From: Medicago truncatula
Lineage: Eukaryota > Streptophyta > Magnoliopsida > Fabales > Fabaceae
Reading direction: 5' to 3'
DNA: 64,000 nucleotides
NCBI RefSeq assembly: GCF_003473485.1
Contig: NC_053046.1
Location: forward strand, 37,719,832-37,783,831
The notes under the pieces are model-generated. The model ran no database searches. It saw only the letters and a program-made list of their open reading frames with translations, and had not been told where the DNA came from. A program made the translations under genes and the position numbers. Below are positions 11,231 to 23,141 of this stretch, one piece after another (the first letter of the stretch is position 1; each line of letters begins with the position of its first letter).

Positions 11231-11446
11231 CTCATGAGCATTTTACACATTGTACCATAACCCTTTACTTAAATTCATCCCAAATAATAATAAAAAATAT
11301 ACACAACCTGCAAAAGCATTTGAAAATTGATAATGAAGAATCCTTATAATTTTTTTTATAGCTTCCTTACCTGTCCACAAAGCCATTGAGATCAAACTAA
11401 AGTAGCATAAGAAAATAGAAAAAGATACCACATTGACAAAAGACAT
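11231..11446 (-). CDS. possible short secreted peptide gene or remnant
   Basis: Exon 1 would run 11446-11371, ATG to TGGACAG|GTAAGG, encoding a hydrophobic leader (VVSFSIFLCYFSLISMALW). A candidate acceptor TTTTGCAG leads into GTTGTGTATATT in the matching phase and reaches a TAA near 11243, for a total of about 46 aa. Splice signals and phase are consistent, but the second part is AT-rich and matches no family I know. It could be the surviving first exon of a secreted-protein gene or chance. Confidence 0.22.
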
Positions 11447-11759
11447 AGTAACTAAAAAGGAATAGACATAACCCCAGTAACAAGCAAACTTTATGAAAGC
11501 CTATCCACTACAAACCATGTGCAAAAAGTATATATATGATGCAAAAGCAATAAAAACATTGCACTCAAATCCATCCCTTTTTTCTTTCTATTATTTTCTG
11601 ATTAAGTGGTACCATTCCAGCTTTGCACTCCCCTGCATACAGATCATGATCAATACTTATTTCTTCTGAGCACATGTGATTAATTTTATTTTTAGTATAA
11701 AGTAAAGTTCATTTTTTAAAAATTGGGTAAGAAAAATGTTTCTTAATTAAAGTGACACG

Positions 11760-11845
11760 TCTATGTGAGCTAGCTCAGATGGCAGGAACATTGCATAATA
11801 TATGTAGGAGCGGAGGTTCGATCCCTGGAACCCCACTTATTCTAC
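11760..11845 (+). repeat. tRNA-derived SINE-like fragment
   Basis: Contains TAGCTCAGATGG (A-box like) and GAGGTTCGATCCC (B-box like) with about 45 bp between them, ending in CCCCACTT as in the copies at 36670 and 48170. It does not fold as a normal tRNA. Confidence 0.55.
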
Positions 11846-12194
11846 TACTTGATCAAATAAAAGTGATACTGATGGTCAAATTACAATTGTCTCGAATGGG
11901 ATTTAAACTTCGTACCTTGAGGTTACGAAGTTTGATTCTTACCACTTAGCTGACACTTCATGGATGCGTAAAGTAATTAGTTTAGTGTAATTTTTAAAAC
12001 AACTAACTTTATTTTAATGTCAATTATTGTTAGTTCAAGTAAGAATGTTACTTGACTTTTATACTTTATCCAATTCTAGTAATATAACAACCACTATATC
12101 ATACATGCATTGACATATATATTATATAGTTGAGGACAATGTCATTGTGAAACTTGTGAAACTTTTTTGCTCTTTTGGAATTGGTTAAGCTTTG

Positions 12195-15100
12195 ATGGGT
12201 TTCACTGTTGGGTTGGTAAGAAATGTCTTCTCAAGAAATCATGTTGGTTCTCATGAAAGAAAAGTAAGTCCTCAATTTCTATTGCTTCTCTCTTTGTTTC
12301 TTCTCTTCAAGAAGCATTTGTTTTATATCGCAACAATCTTTGATTTTACTGAGAATCGCAGTCAAATGTGACATAGTAACCTCAACGCTAGTGCGTTGAG
12401 GCCACAAAGACATGCGGTCGCAGACCACAATTGTTTGCTAAACTTTATAGTTCCAATTATGTTCTCATTCTTTGTTCATGCTAGCAGATAATGAGACGAA
12501 ATTCTTCCGAAAATAGAAGATGGATATCAGTTAAATCATACTTGTGTGGCAATGAATTCAATTCAGTCCTTGCAGAAGAAGATTCAGCATCATTTAAGAG
12601 CACAGAAGTCACAGTTACACAGTCCATACAAGAAGATTTGTTGAGTGATAAAGAAGAAACAAAGAGTGAAGAAACTGTTGAGAATGTAATAGACAATAGA
12701 TCAAATTGTAACTCCAAATCATTGAATGAAGAAGAAGCAGCTATTATTATTCAATCAGCATATAGAAGTTTCAAGGTTAGTTCACTAATCATTAATGGAT
12801 TACTTCAATTGGATTATTCACATTAAAAGATATACCTCATTCCAAGAAAAAGTTGGTTCAAATTTTCATGAGTTTTCCTTTAAAGTTTGCTTGTGATGCC
12901 AAAAGGTTTCAAAAATAGATTAATTTTGACCATGCAACTTAAAACATTTTACACTGTCAATCCATCACAAATTACTATCATTTATATGACTTTTTATGGT
13001 AAATATGATTGAAGTCAATTATTTTTAAAGATCCAACGGTTATAATAGATTGACAGTGTAAAAAATCATCACATTGTCGGTGGTATCAATTAAATTCTTC
13101 AAAAAGATGGTATGCTGTTGAGATTATAACTGCGATGTCAGGGTTTCTTATGTTTCCGCAACTGCATTGTGATTATAATTGAAGTCATGTCATGTAAACC
13201 ATGTTTGACCGTCATTTTTTGTAATATCACGACCCGACCACAATTTAAAACCTTTTGTTGAGATCAACGAATGTGTGGTAAAATGAGTAAAAATTGCATA
13301 GAGAGAGCAAAACAATGTCAATTTTTACTCTACCCCTTTATTTTCCCATTTCCATCCTTCATTTTTTTTTTAATTTTAAATTGCAAAAATGTCAATAGCT
13401 ACTAGCTACAAAATTATAGACCATAAAGATGTACTTTATATATATTCATGTAATTCATAGTATGTCTAAGCCATGCATAAAAAATATGTATTTGTTTCTT
13501 ATTTACATTTACATAACTGGTATATATGTGCTACATATTTCAGTTGAGGTGTAAAAATGAAGACACCATAAGCTCAGAAAATGGTGAAGAGAAGCTCAAT
13601 TTAGCAGCAGAAAGTCCAGATAGAAAATCTATGGCTACATCAGTTGAAGTACAAACAGGGAATTCCACTGAAGTTTTCTCATTTAAAGGAGAAAAAGTGA
13701 GCATTTACAACAGTTTTCAGCACAGGAATAGAACTAGAGCAATAAAGCAAAAGGTATGACATAACACATGTTACTTTCTGAACTAGGTCATGATTTTGGT
13801 TAAAAGAGAAAATTATTATAAAATAAAACTTGGAATATGCTCAAGTGAATAAATTCAAAAGACAATGACAAATCAATCACAAAGAATTATCAGTTATGGC
13901 ATTTTCCAGAACATACTTTAAAGTTTAAACTTCATATATTATTATTAAATAAAAGAGTGGTTAACATTTTATCAGAAAACAAAAGAAAAATAATAGAAGA
14001 GTGGTTAAAAATATGTAAAGAAGATTCTTGGTTCTGCCAGAAGTGTTTTAAACTTCAAATGTGATAATGATGTTGGAAATTTAATCTTCCACTAGGCCAC
14101 TTTTCTTAATTAATTATACAATATAGACGAAGTATATATTAATTATATTTCTTAATTTATGCGTCAAAACTTAGACGAAGTATAATATATGACGGAGGAA
14201 GTGTGACATAAGGTAATTTGATATCTAATAACATTGAAATTTTTCAGGAAGATTGGGATGACAGCACTTTGAGTAGCAATGTTTCGAAAATGAGGATGCA
14301 AGACAGAATGGAGGCAGCAACAAGGAGAGAAAGAGCACTGGCTTATGCTTTCTCACAACAGGTAAGTAGCAAAAGCTATTTCAATATGCAAAATAATAAA
14401 GCGAATCATTGATTTAGTCTCTAAAACGGTTCATGAGGCGTTAACTTAGTCGTAAGAGTTTGACATAGTAAACGGTTGTAAAATACTAATCCTCGTTGTT
14501 GCAGCTACGAATATGTTCGAAGAGAAAATTAGCAAAACATAACAACAGGGAACAAAATATGAGTTGGAGTTGGCTTGAAAGATGGATGGCGACTCGGCTT
14601 CAAGACACTTCATCAGTTGAAAGCCATGCAATGAAGCAGTATGAAAATTTCAACACTGATCATCACAAATTTACTATAAAGACAAGATTTTTAGATGCTT
14701 CTGGTGGTGAAGAAAAAGAGAGTTGTGGATCAAATGAAGTGCCACTTCATTTTGATAACTATTCAGTAGTTTCACAAGAAGAAAAAGTTAGCAGCTTCAA
14801 ATCACCAACAAGAAAGACTAATTTTAAAGCTAGGAGAACTGTGTCTAGGAGGAAAACTGTGCCAAGTTATCAGTTTCATGATGAACATCCAAAGGTTAGA
14901 ATCTCTTCATTAATTTCATAAAACATCCAAATCAAGGCTAAAACATAGCACATTCTTTATGTTTGTGAAATTGAAGATTGCTTCCTCAATTACTTTTAAA
15001 TAGATCATAGTCTAATCGTTAGAGTTATGTATCATCTATGAATCATGACGCTTCAGATTGAAAACGTGTCTAGTACATATGTTAGTGTTACATTCAATCG

Positions 15101-15682
15101 CTTTAATTTTCTTAAATTATTGTGTTAGTGTCTTGTTTAGTGTCGATATTTGTGTTCATGCTTCATAGTGTATCGTAAAACAGGTATTAAGCCACGATTG
15201 TGGTTGTGGTTGTGTCGTGATCTCTAGTATTGATGTGACCGCAATTGTGGTCATGGTGTGGTCCTAAAGACATAAAAAATGTTGATGTCATGGACCCGGA
15301 TCGCCTGCAATTGGAACTCTACGCAGTTTCACACATTAAATGATTTCGGTCGTCATTATAAGATCAGACGACTCAGATTATACCATAACAAAATTAGTTT
15401 TGAAGTAAATCGATTGTTGATTTGAAATCGGCCGGTTGAGATGAGAAACCGAATGACGTAGTTATTGCACGAAATCGAAGTCCATGTGCTTCTATATTGC
15501 TTCTCTTGCTAGTATATGTCAACTAACATATTATACAAATCATTTTTATGTTGTTTCAGGTAAGCATGAAAGATGGCTCAAGCAATGCTAACAAGGATAT
15601 TAAGCAAAAACCAAAGCAAGAAGTAAGCAAGACAGAAATGAGTCAAATGACAATAAGCACACTCAAAACTTCTAATGAGTGA
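12195..15682 (+). CDS. IQD family (IQ67-domain) calmodulin-binding protein
   Basis: Six exons, all phase 0: 12195-12263, 12488-12775, 13544-13753, 14248-14361, 14505-14894 and 15560-15682, giving 397 aa. An IQ motif, IQSAYRSFK|LR (I111 to R121), fits IQxxxRxxxxR and is interrupted by the intron between exons 2 and 3, matching the conserved phase-0 intron inside the IQ67 domain of this family. The C-terminal half has the family signature MRMQDRMEAATRRERALAYAF and then WSWLERWMATR, followed by a basic tail (ARRTVSRRKT). IQD proteins are plant-specific calmodulin-binding scaffolds at microtubules, plasma membrane and nucleus. The single clear IQ repeat and moderate length resemble the IQD11/12-type branch; that subgroup call is tentative. 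The longest single ORFs here are individual exons. Confidence 0.9.
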
Positions 15683-17468
15683 CTTCTTGACTCTTGTAAT
15701 TAAATCTACCAAATAAAGTCAACTAAATATGTGTGTCTACTAGTATTGAGTGGGAAGCAGAGCAAAAATTACATTTAGCACCCTCAGAGCTTCTAGTAAT
15801 GAGTGACTTCAAAGTTCCTACATTAATATGTCAAATAAATTTAACTTGTGTCTCTAATATTAAGATGTAATTATAATGGTTGGATTTTCTTGTAGATTGT
15901 AATTCCATTATTCTATTTGTATAACTTCTATTCAGTACAGTACATAATATTAAGTGCATGGAATGAGATGGTTGTTCTAATCATTTGCTTTTCAAATACT
16001 ATTTTTTTTCTTAAGCCATAAAAACGATACATTCACAATTAGCTGCATAAGTGAGAGAGATGATGCTGAATAACAATATCAAACTTTGCTTACAATAGAC
16101 TTAAAATAGTACCTACAGTGGGCCCTAAAGAAAGGTCTCAAGGAAAATATCATCAAGACCCTTCTAGCGGTTTCCCTAATCTTCCTCGTTATGGGTACAT
16201 CTACTCTTCGTAGAAAATCTACGATCTTCCACTATGATTGAATGTTTGCACAGTGTGCTAAAAGGTTTGATTACAAGTAATTAATGAAGCTTGAGACTAT
16301 TTAACACAAAAGATCACCAAGACCCTAAACTACTTGCACAAGATCACCTCGAACTTGATCTAAGTCTGAAATCCATGAACTCGACACCTAAATCATTTAA
16401 ATCTTCAATCCTATGATATCCTTCAGCAATCTTCGCCAAGATTTCTACTTCCCTATAGATTCCTTCGATTTCCTTAAGAAATAGTGAACTAGAAGAAAAA
16501 AAACCTTAACTTAGGAGAAAAGAAAGCTTCTTATGTCATTTGAAACTTTAAGCACCTCAAATTGCTTAAAAGATTCAAACCATTACACAACCTAAATGAT
16601 ACATAAAGTTAACTTAAACGAGTTTACATGACCTACATAAACGGTTTTACATTTCTTTGTATGTATAATGAATTTATGTAGCTTAGGTGAACTCATATTA
16701 TGTATAAAAGATACATAAAATTAAGTTATATGAACAACAACAATTTCAATATTATCAATTTATTTTAATTAAAATTAGGTGTAACTAAAATATTTTGAGA
16801 TGTGACTAAAAATTATCTTCATGTGTTTTATTAAAGCTACAATTTTTATTTATTAAATCCACAAATTGAGGCATTAAGGAAATCATGATGGCTCAAAACG
16901 ATGCCCAAAAACTATTAAACATAGGTTTTGTAACAATTATTCTTATGGCAACTACACTTGTTAAAAGAACCAAACATAATAAAATAATTTTGAAATCTGT
17001 GTAATCAATCTCCATACACATTAGTTAGGCACTGTCGGGTCGGCTTAATAGTTGGTTTGAGATCTTAGAGTTGCTCCCTTTTAAGTTCTTAGGTATTTCG
17101 CCTGATGCCCCAATTTCGATGGATAAGTTCATACAGAATTTTACTTTGGTTTTAAATGAAGCCTCCTGAAGTGGACGGTGAGATTGGTCCCCTTGAATTA
17201 ATCGATTTGAAATAGATACCGAGTTTTAAAAAAAGTAATAATAATCCTAAATTTTCAACCTTGCCTTATAATCCAAGCAAAAGCAAATGGTGACAATTGA
17301 AATTGAGAAGGATGGGCAATTTGGACTTTTGACATCATCATCGTCCAGTGTTACGAGTATTTGGCAAGTTACCTTTCTTTCCTATGTTTCCTCGTACAAC
17401 TTCCCCTACGTTGTTGTCTTTGCAACCAATGAACCAACAACCTCAATTTCCACAACCTACAAATCAAA
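15683..17468. other. intergenic with dispersed repeat sequence
   Basis: No gene is seen. Around 16040-16560 is a moderately GC-rich, non-coding repeat-like block (words such as CTACGATCTTCCACTATG). Around 17030-17230 is another block including TTGGTCCCCTTGAATTAAT, which looks like the tail of a dispersed plant repeat of unknown class. Confidence 0.4.
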
Positions 17469-20400
17469 ATGCAACCTTTCTTCTTCCTTCTCCTACTATT
17501 CACCTCTTCCTTCATTCCCACGCAATCACAATCTCAACCTCAACCCCAAAACCAAGCTTTCATATCCCTATTAATCACCCAAAACGGCCTTAATTTCGTG
17601 AAAAACATACTCACTCAAAAGGCAATTTCTTCAATAGTTTCACTCCAATTACCCAATATTGAAAAGGGTACAAGAATTCCAATGTTGGGTAGTGTTTACT
17701 TTGTGCTTTCTAATATCACAATATATGAAATTGATGTTGATTCTTCTAATGTCAAGCCTGGTGAGAATGGAATTGAGATTTTAGCTTCTGGGGTTAGTTG
17801 TAATATGAGTTTGGATTGGTCTTATGAGTATAGTAGTATTTGGTTTGGTCCTGTTAAGGTTTCTGATCAAGGTTCAGCACAAGTTCAGGTATGAAAAATA
17901 TGATCCATTGTTTGTGTTTTTGATTTTGGGTTTGTATGTATATGTGTAGAATTGTGTTTAGATATGTAGAAAAATTGTGTTGCTAATAGAAACATAATCT
18001 ATTTATGATTGTGGTTTAGGCCCGGATAGAATAAACTACTTAATTAAGTGCTTATAGTATAATTGTAAGTGTCATCATATAAGTGCTTATGTATAAGCTA
18101 TCTTTTTAACAAAAGATAAGTAGGGTCAAACTGTTTTCGTATAAGCTATAAGCTTGTTTCGTAAGCTTATGAACATGTAATAAGCAGTAAATGTATGACA
18201 CATTTATTGATCTGGGCCGTCTGATCTTAAATCAGTGGTGAATACGATTTAAAGATGATTTGGTAAATGTGTAATGTGAGCCGAGCAATGTCAATCAATG
18301 GCTGAGAATAATTGATGTGTGTATCGGCACATTTTTTCTTATACCTGGAATCTGGATCCCTACCAATGTCAACTTATTGAATGATAAAGTATATTGCTGC
18401 ACTAAATATGGATAATTTAACTTATATATGGGTAATGGGATTCACCTTTTACTTATTTTTACATAAAGTTAATTTTCTTGTGCTGGTGAATTACTCAATA
18501 TCTGTGATTATTCTTGTGAATATGAGAACTTATCGTAAGAACTTATCATATAAGTGCTTATGTGTAAGCTATTTGTTTATCAAAAGATAAAATAAAGTCA
18601 ACCTGTTTTCATATAAGCTATAAGTTGTTTTTATAAGTTATTCTGAAGAGCTTTTGGTAATAAACTGAAAAACTGAAAAGAGTTTGACACTTTTTTTTTG
18701 TAAGAAGCAGTAAATGTGTGAGTGTGACACATTTTTTTTATATTAGCCGTCCGATCTCAAACCAATGGTAAAGATGATTCGGTGAAAGTGTAATGTGAGT
18801 CGACCGATTTCAAATCGATGACCGAGATAAATTAAAATATGTAACTGTGTAGCGAATCTGGATCCCTACCATTGTCTACTTGTTTAATGATAAATTGTAT
18901 TGCTGCACTAAGTATGGATAATGTTATTCATATATGGTGTTCATTTTTTATAAAGTTATTTTTCTTTTGTTGTTGAGTTATTCAATATCTGTGATCATTC
19001 TTGCGAATTTGAGCTCTTGCAAATATTATTTTTGTTTCTACTTGTTCATTTTCTTCATAAAAATGTAATGAAAAGGGAATTTGATAAGTGCTGATTTTGG
19101 AAAGGTTGAAGGCATGAAAGTTGAACTTAAATTGGGATTGGAGAACCAGGAAGGATATTTGGATCTCAAACTTAAGGACTGTGATTCTTCTGTTAAAGAT
19201 ATTTCAATAAAATTGGACGGAGGTGCATCTTGGCTTTATCAAGGGTATGGCAGTAGTAATCATATTAGATTCTAGCTCATTTCATATTTTCATGTGTCAC
19301 TTTTATGTAGCACAAAACGATTTTATGGTGTTTTGACTTTTAGTTTTGACTCATATCTAACAGGATTCTTGATGCTTTTGAAGGGAATATTGGATCAGCA
19401 GTAGAAAATGCTATCACCAAGAAACTTGGAGAAGGTATTACAAGGCTGGACTCGTATTTGAAAAGTCTTCCGAAGGAGGTTCCGGTCGATGATCACTCTT
19501 CGTTGAATGTAACTTTTGTCAACAATGTTTTACTAAGTGATTCGTCGATTGGGTTTGAAACGAATGGGTTATTTATAAAAAGAAATGATTCCCTGCCTAT
19601 TCCTAACCTCTGGCACAAGAACTCAAAACTTCCAATTCTATGCACAAATTCATCGAAAATGCTAGCAATCTCTTTAGACGAGGCTGTTTTCAACTCTGCA
19701 TCATCCTTGTATTATGATGTAAGTTTTGATGTTTGATCATGGTCTTAAACAGTGTTTTAAAAACTGAACCGAACCATGATCCAGAGTTCTTGTCTATTTG
19801 ATGTCTGGTTTGGATTTTAAAACATTCGTTTAAAGCATGAATTTTCTCAACATAATATTTTTTTACTATGTCATTGGATTGTGTTAAATGAGAAATTATT
19901 TCGATGTTCAGGCGAAATTTATGCATTGGATTGTGGACAAAATACCAGATCAATCTCTATTGAACACTGCAGGATGGAGATTTATTATTCCTCAATTGTA
20001 CAGGAAATACCCAAATCATGAAATGAACTTGAATATATCTTTGTCTTCTCCTCCGGTTGTGGAGATTTCAGATCAGAAAGCTGGTGTTGAAATATTTGCA
20101 GATTTAACAATTGATGTTTTGGAAGAAGATAAAGTAATACCAGTGGCATGCATCTCATTGGTAAGATCTTTGATATTTAATGAACTTCATTTTTTGCCAT
20201 AATCTATGTGTATGTTTTTTCCTTCGCCATTCTGATTCTCTGAATATATTACTTTGATGTTACCATACCTCAATGTAATTTTGATTATGATGAATTATAT
20301 GGGCTAGCGTGGATGGAACAAGAAGCTCGATTCAAGACAGTGTTGTCAATTGTTTTACGATATGCTAGTTAGTACAAGTTGTTGTCAATTACTGGCTATT

Positions 20401-21612
20401 GTAGCGCCATAGTATTATAGCATAGCATAAATAGCACAAACACTATTTTCTGCGATCTGCGGTTGACAACACTTGCTCTAGAAGACCGAGTTTAAAAGAT
20501 TAGATGTTTAGTTAGTTTTTGAATTCAGTGCTGCTAGTTGTTTTTCAAAAGACTTACTAACATATCATAATTATGTAAGTTTATCCAGACACTGTTTATT
20601 CAAAATGCAAAGTCTGCAAAATTCATCGTATCATATCTTTATTCCTGTCTTTGTACACCTTACAATAAGTTGTCATTTCTTTTTGATCTTTAACATCACT
20701 ATTGCTATATTCCATCTTGTTTCCACAGATGATTCAAGCTTCAGGTTTGGTCAAAATAAATGGAAATAACCTCGTCGGTACCATCAGATTGGGTGACTTT
20801 GGAATGTCATTGAAATGGAGCAACATTGGCAATCTGCGAATGTTCCTTATTCAGGTAGGTTTATGTTGTTACATGTAACACAGAGTATAATAATATATAC
20901 GAACAATGAATAAAAATATTAAGTCGTCCAATCATAAATCATCATAAGTTCACGTTTTAATTTTACTTCTTAAAACCTGTGTTTAAATTTCAATACGTTG
21001 AGATATGATTGAATTTCTGTGTAAAATTTCTTTATGCTTTCGGTGGATAGTTGTTCAATCCTAACACACATAGGGTATGTTTGAATTGGCTTGTTTGAGC
21101 TTATCTACTAACATAAGCACTTATGAGATTGAGAGATTTTATGGAAACATCTTATGACATGTCCAGAAGCTGTTTTTAACTTATTTCCACAAGCTCTCTA
21201 GGATAGCTTATGGAATCAGCTTATAGCTTATATGAGAACAGTTTGATTTGATAATATCGTTTGTTATAGAAATAGCTATACATAAACACTTATATGATAA
21301 ATACTTATGTTATAAACGTTTAAATAAGTTTTTTATCCAAACATGACTATTGTGAATAAACTTCTTAATTTTAAGAAGTCTCATTGATGAAGGGTGTTTT
21401 ATTCTTTTTCACTGCAGCCAGTTATGTGGACGATTATCGAAACAGTCTTCTTGCCATATGCAAATGCACATCTAAGTAAAGGGTTACCCTTGCCCATTAT
21501 TCATGGTTTCACCTTACAAGATGCAGAGATAATCTTGTCATCGTCAAGAGTCGCAGTTTGTAGTGATGTATCATTTGCAGAATCAAACAAACATTTCTTA
21601 CAATCTCATTGA
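17469..21612 (+). CDS. BPI/LBP family protein, LBR-like
   Basis: Six exons: 17469-17888, 19105-19244, 19364-19718, 19912-20160, 20729-20854 and 21418-21612, giving 494 aa, the usual length for the plant family. A signal peptide (FFFLLLLFTSSFIPTQS) starts the protein. Family-typical stretches include GLNFVKNILTQKAISS, VKDISIKLDGGASWLYQG|ILDAFEGNIGSAVE, HWIVDKIPDQSLLNTAGW and the C-terminal PLPIIHGFTLQDAEI. The fold is the tandem lipid-binding BPI barrel; plant LBR proteins are reported to bind lipopolysaccharide and affect defence gene expression. The start of exon 2 is the weakest junction: the acceptor AAAG at 19104 is the only one in phase that restores VQ|VEGMKVEL, and its pyrimidine tract is poor. 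Intron 1 carries a tandem duplication. Confidence 0.9.
18040..19030 (+). repeat. about 0.5-kb tandem duplication in intron 1 of the BPI gene
   Basis: Two diverged copies lie head to tail. Landmarks pair up: GGATCCCTACCA at 18354 and 18860 (506 bp apart), ATAAGTGCTTATGT near 18078 and 18549, GTATTGCTGCACTAA-type words, and TCAATATCTGTGAT before each copy ends. They include AAGCTTATAAG-rich segments common in legume MITEs. Confidence 0.8.
20336..20475. mobile_element. small MITE-like element, GTGTTGTCAA termini
   Basis: Bounded by CAGTGTTGTCAAT and GCGGTTGACAACACTT, inverted relative to each other, with an interior about cell-like words GCTATTGTAGCGCC. It lies in intron 4 of the BPI gene. Flanks do not give a clean target duplication. 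It belongs with the copies at 24852, 26480 and 31093. Confidence 0.55.
21072..21348. mobile_element. MITE-like element in intron 5 of the BPI gene
   Basis: Starts GGGTATGTTTGAATTGGCTT and ends with AAATAAG then ATCCAAACATG, an imperfect terminal inverted repeat. The interior is rich in CTTATAAGC-like palindromic words. No target duplication could be fixed. Confidence 0.5.
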
Positions 21613-23141
21613 GTAGATAAAATGTGTTTTTTGATGCATTTGTAAATATTTGAAGATAGAAATCAAGATGATATCTTGACCAAAAAAAAGAAAGAAATCA
21701 AGATGATATGTCTCCTTATGCTATCTTCTGTTATTTGTTAATTTTTTAGGTAATGAGAGGCAACCATCATGCCTAGATCTAGATGTATAAAATACAGGCA
21801 TTAATACAACTATACAAGTACTTGCTGCATGAATTCTCATGTAATTGGAGAGTTTAGTCATGAACATTATAACTTAGTCTGCACATCTGAATTGGTTTAA
21901 ATTTTTGTTTACGTTTCAATATTCAAGATACTGGAAAAAAAAAAAAAAAAAAAAACTAGACTGTGGTTATTGTCTAAAAAAACTTTGGTTTGGATATTGG
22001 TTTCTTTCTTTAAAAACTTAAACAAGTGCATTAAACATTTTATAATTTGATTTCTCTAAAATGAGTTTACCTTAAAATGAATTTGATTTTTCTTGATATT
22101 ATAAAGCATTGGGTTGATCATTGTATGAGAGTGTGAGGATTTAGTTGGGTTTTGATCCATAAGTTCTAATGAGCTCAACTTTAACTTCAATTTACCACTC
22201 CAAATTCATGAATCTCTGGATGCGCTTGACTAAGGTGGGAATAGTTTACAAATTAGAATCCCTCCTAGTGTCCATATCAACAGGTGCCATTGGCCACTCT
22301 CAATCACAAGCTTGGATACCCCAATTGCAAAGGTGCATTTCTCATGAAGCTACACTTTGTAGCTTCTTGTTACCATGGTAAAAATGAATGTGAACAGACG
22401 TTTTCCTTCACTGGACGTGAATCCTAACATATGCTTAGTCATCTTGGGTACCAACAACATTATTCCCCCGCACCAATACGGTGAATGCGCCCTTAACCTA
22501 CCAACAAACATGATCACACAACGAAGCCCCCACACTTCGCCTTCTACATGTCTAGTTTGCTGGTTCCACCATGGTTGAGCTTCACCCATTTCTTAAGAGG
22601 AAGCTTCCATCGCACAAATATTGCGCAATTATGATATAAGCCACCACGTCGCTAAACAAAACAATTATGCTCAATGTCCCATGACAACTCTTCACCTTTG
22701 CCATTTCACTACCCATTTGTTGTATCACATAAGTCGCCATGAACACTTTTCATATGCGAATTGATTAGCAAAAACACACGTTTTTATGTGTTACCTCCTT
22801 ATTTTTAAAAATATATATATTAGAATAAAACTAATCCTAATAGCTTTAAATTTTAGATTAAAAAAAATATTAAAGAACTTTTTAAAAATTCTAAAAAAAC
22901 CATAATGTGATTAAAAATATAATTTTGTTAAAATTTGGAAATGATAAGTTTTCCAAAATATTCATTTTTTTTTTTTACAAATAAATATATTTTGTTTAAA
23001 AAACAATTTAAAAGAGAAAACATTAACCTTATCTTCCCCTACAACACAACACAACCATCAATCATTCATCACTGTCTTGTCTCAAAGACAGTTCGCAAAA
23101 CCCACTCTTAAACCCTTTCCTTCCTTCAACCTCTCCAATCC
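21613..23141. other. intergenic between BPI and tRNase Z genes
   Basis: Holds a 24-bp or longer poly-A near 21935. Around 22150-22640 a less AT-rich block is open on both strands for 70-79 codons but matches nothing I know; possibly a degraded transposon piece. The final 100 bp is a C-rich leader of the tRNase Z gene. Confidence 0.4.

Noticed and set aside
22169-22589. ORFs of 67-79 codons on both strands
   Set aside because: No recognised domain, no splice context, and equal openness on both strands; perhaps transposon debris.
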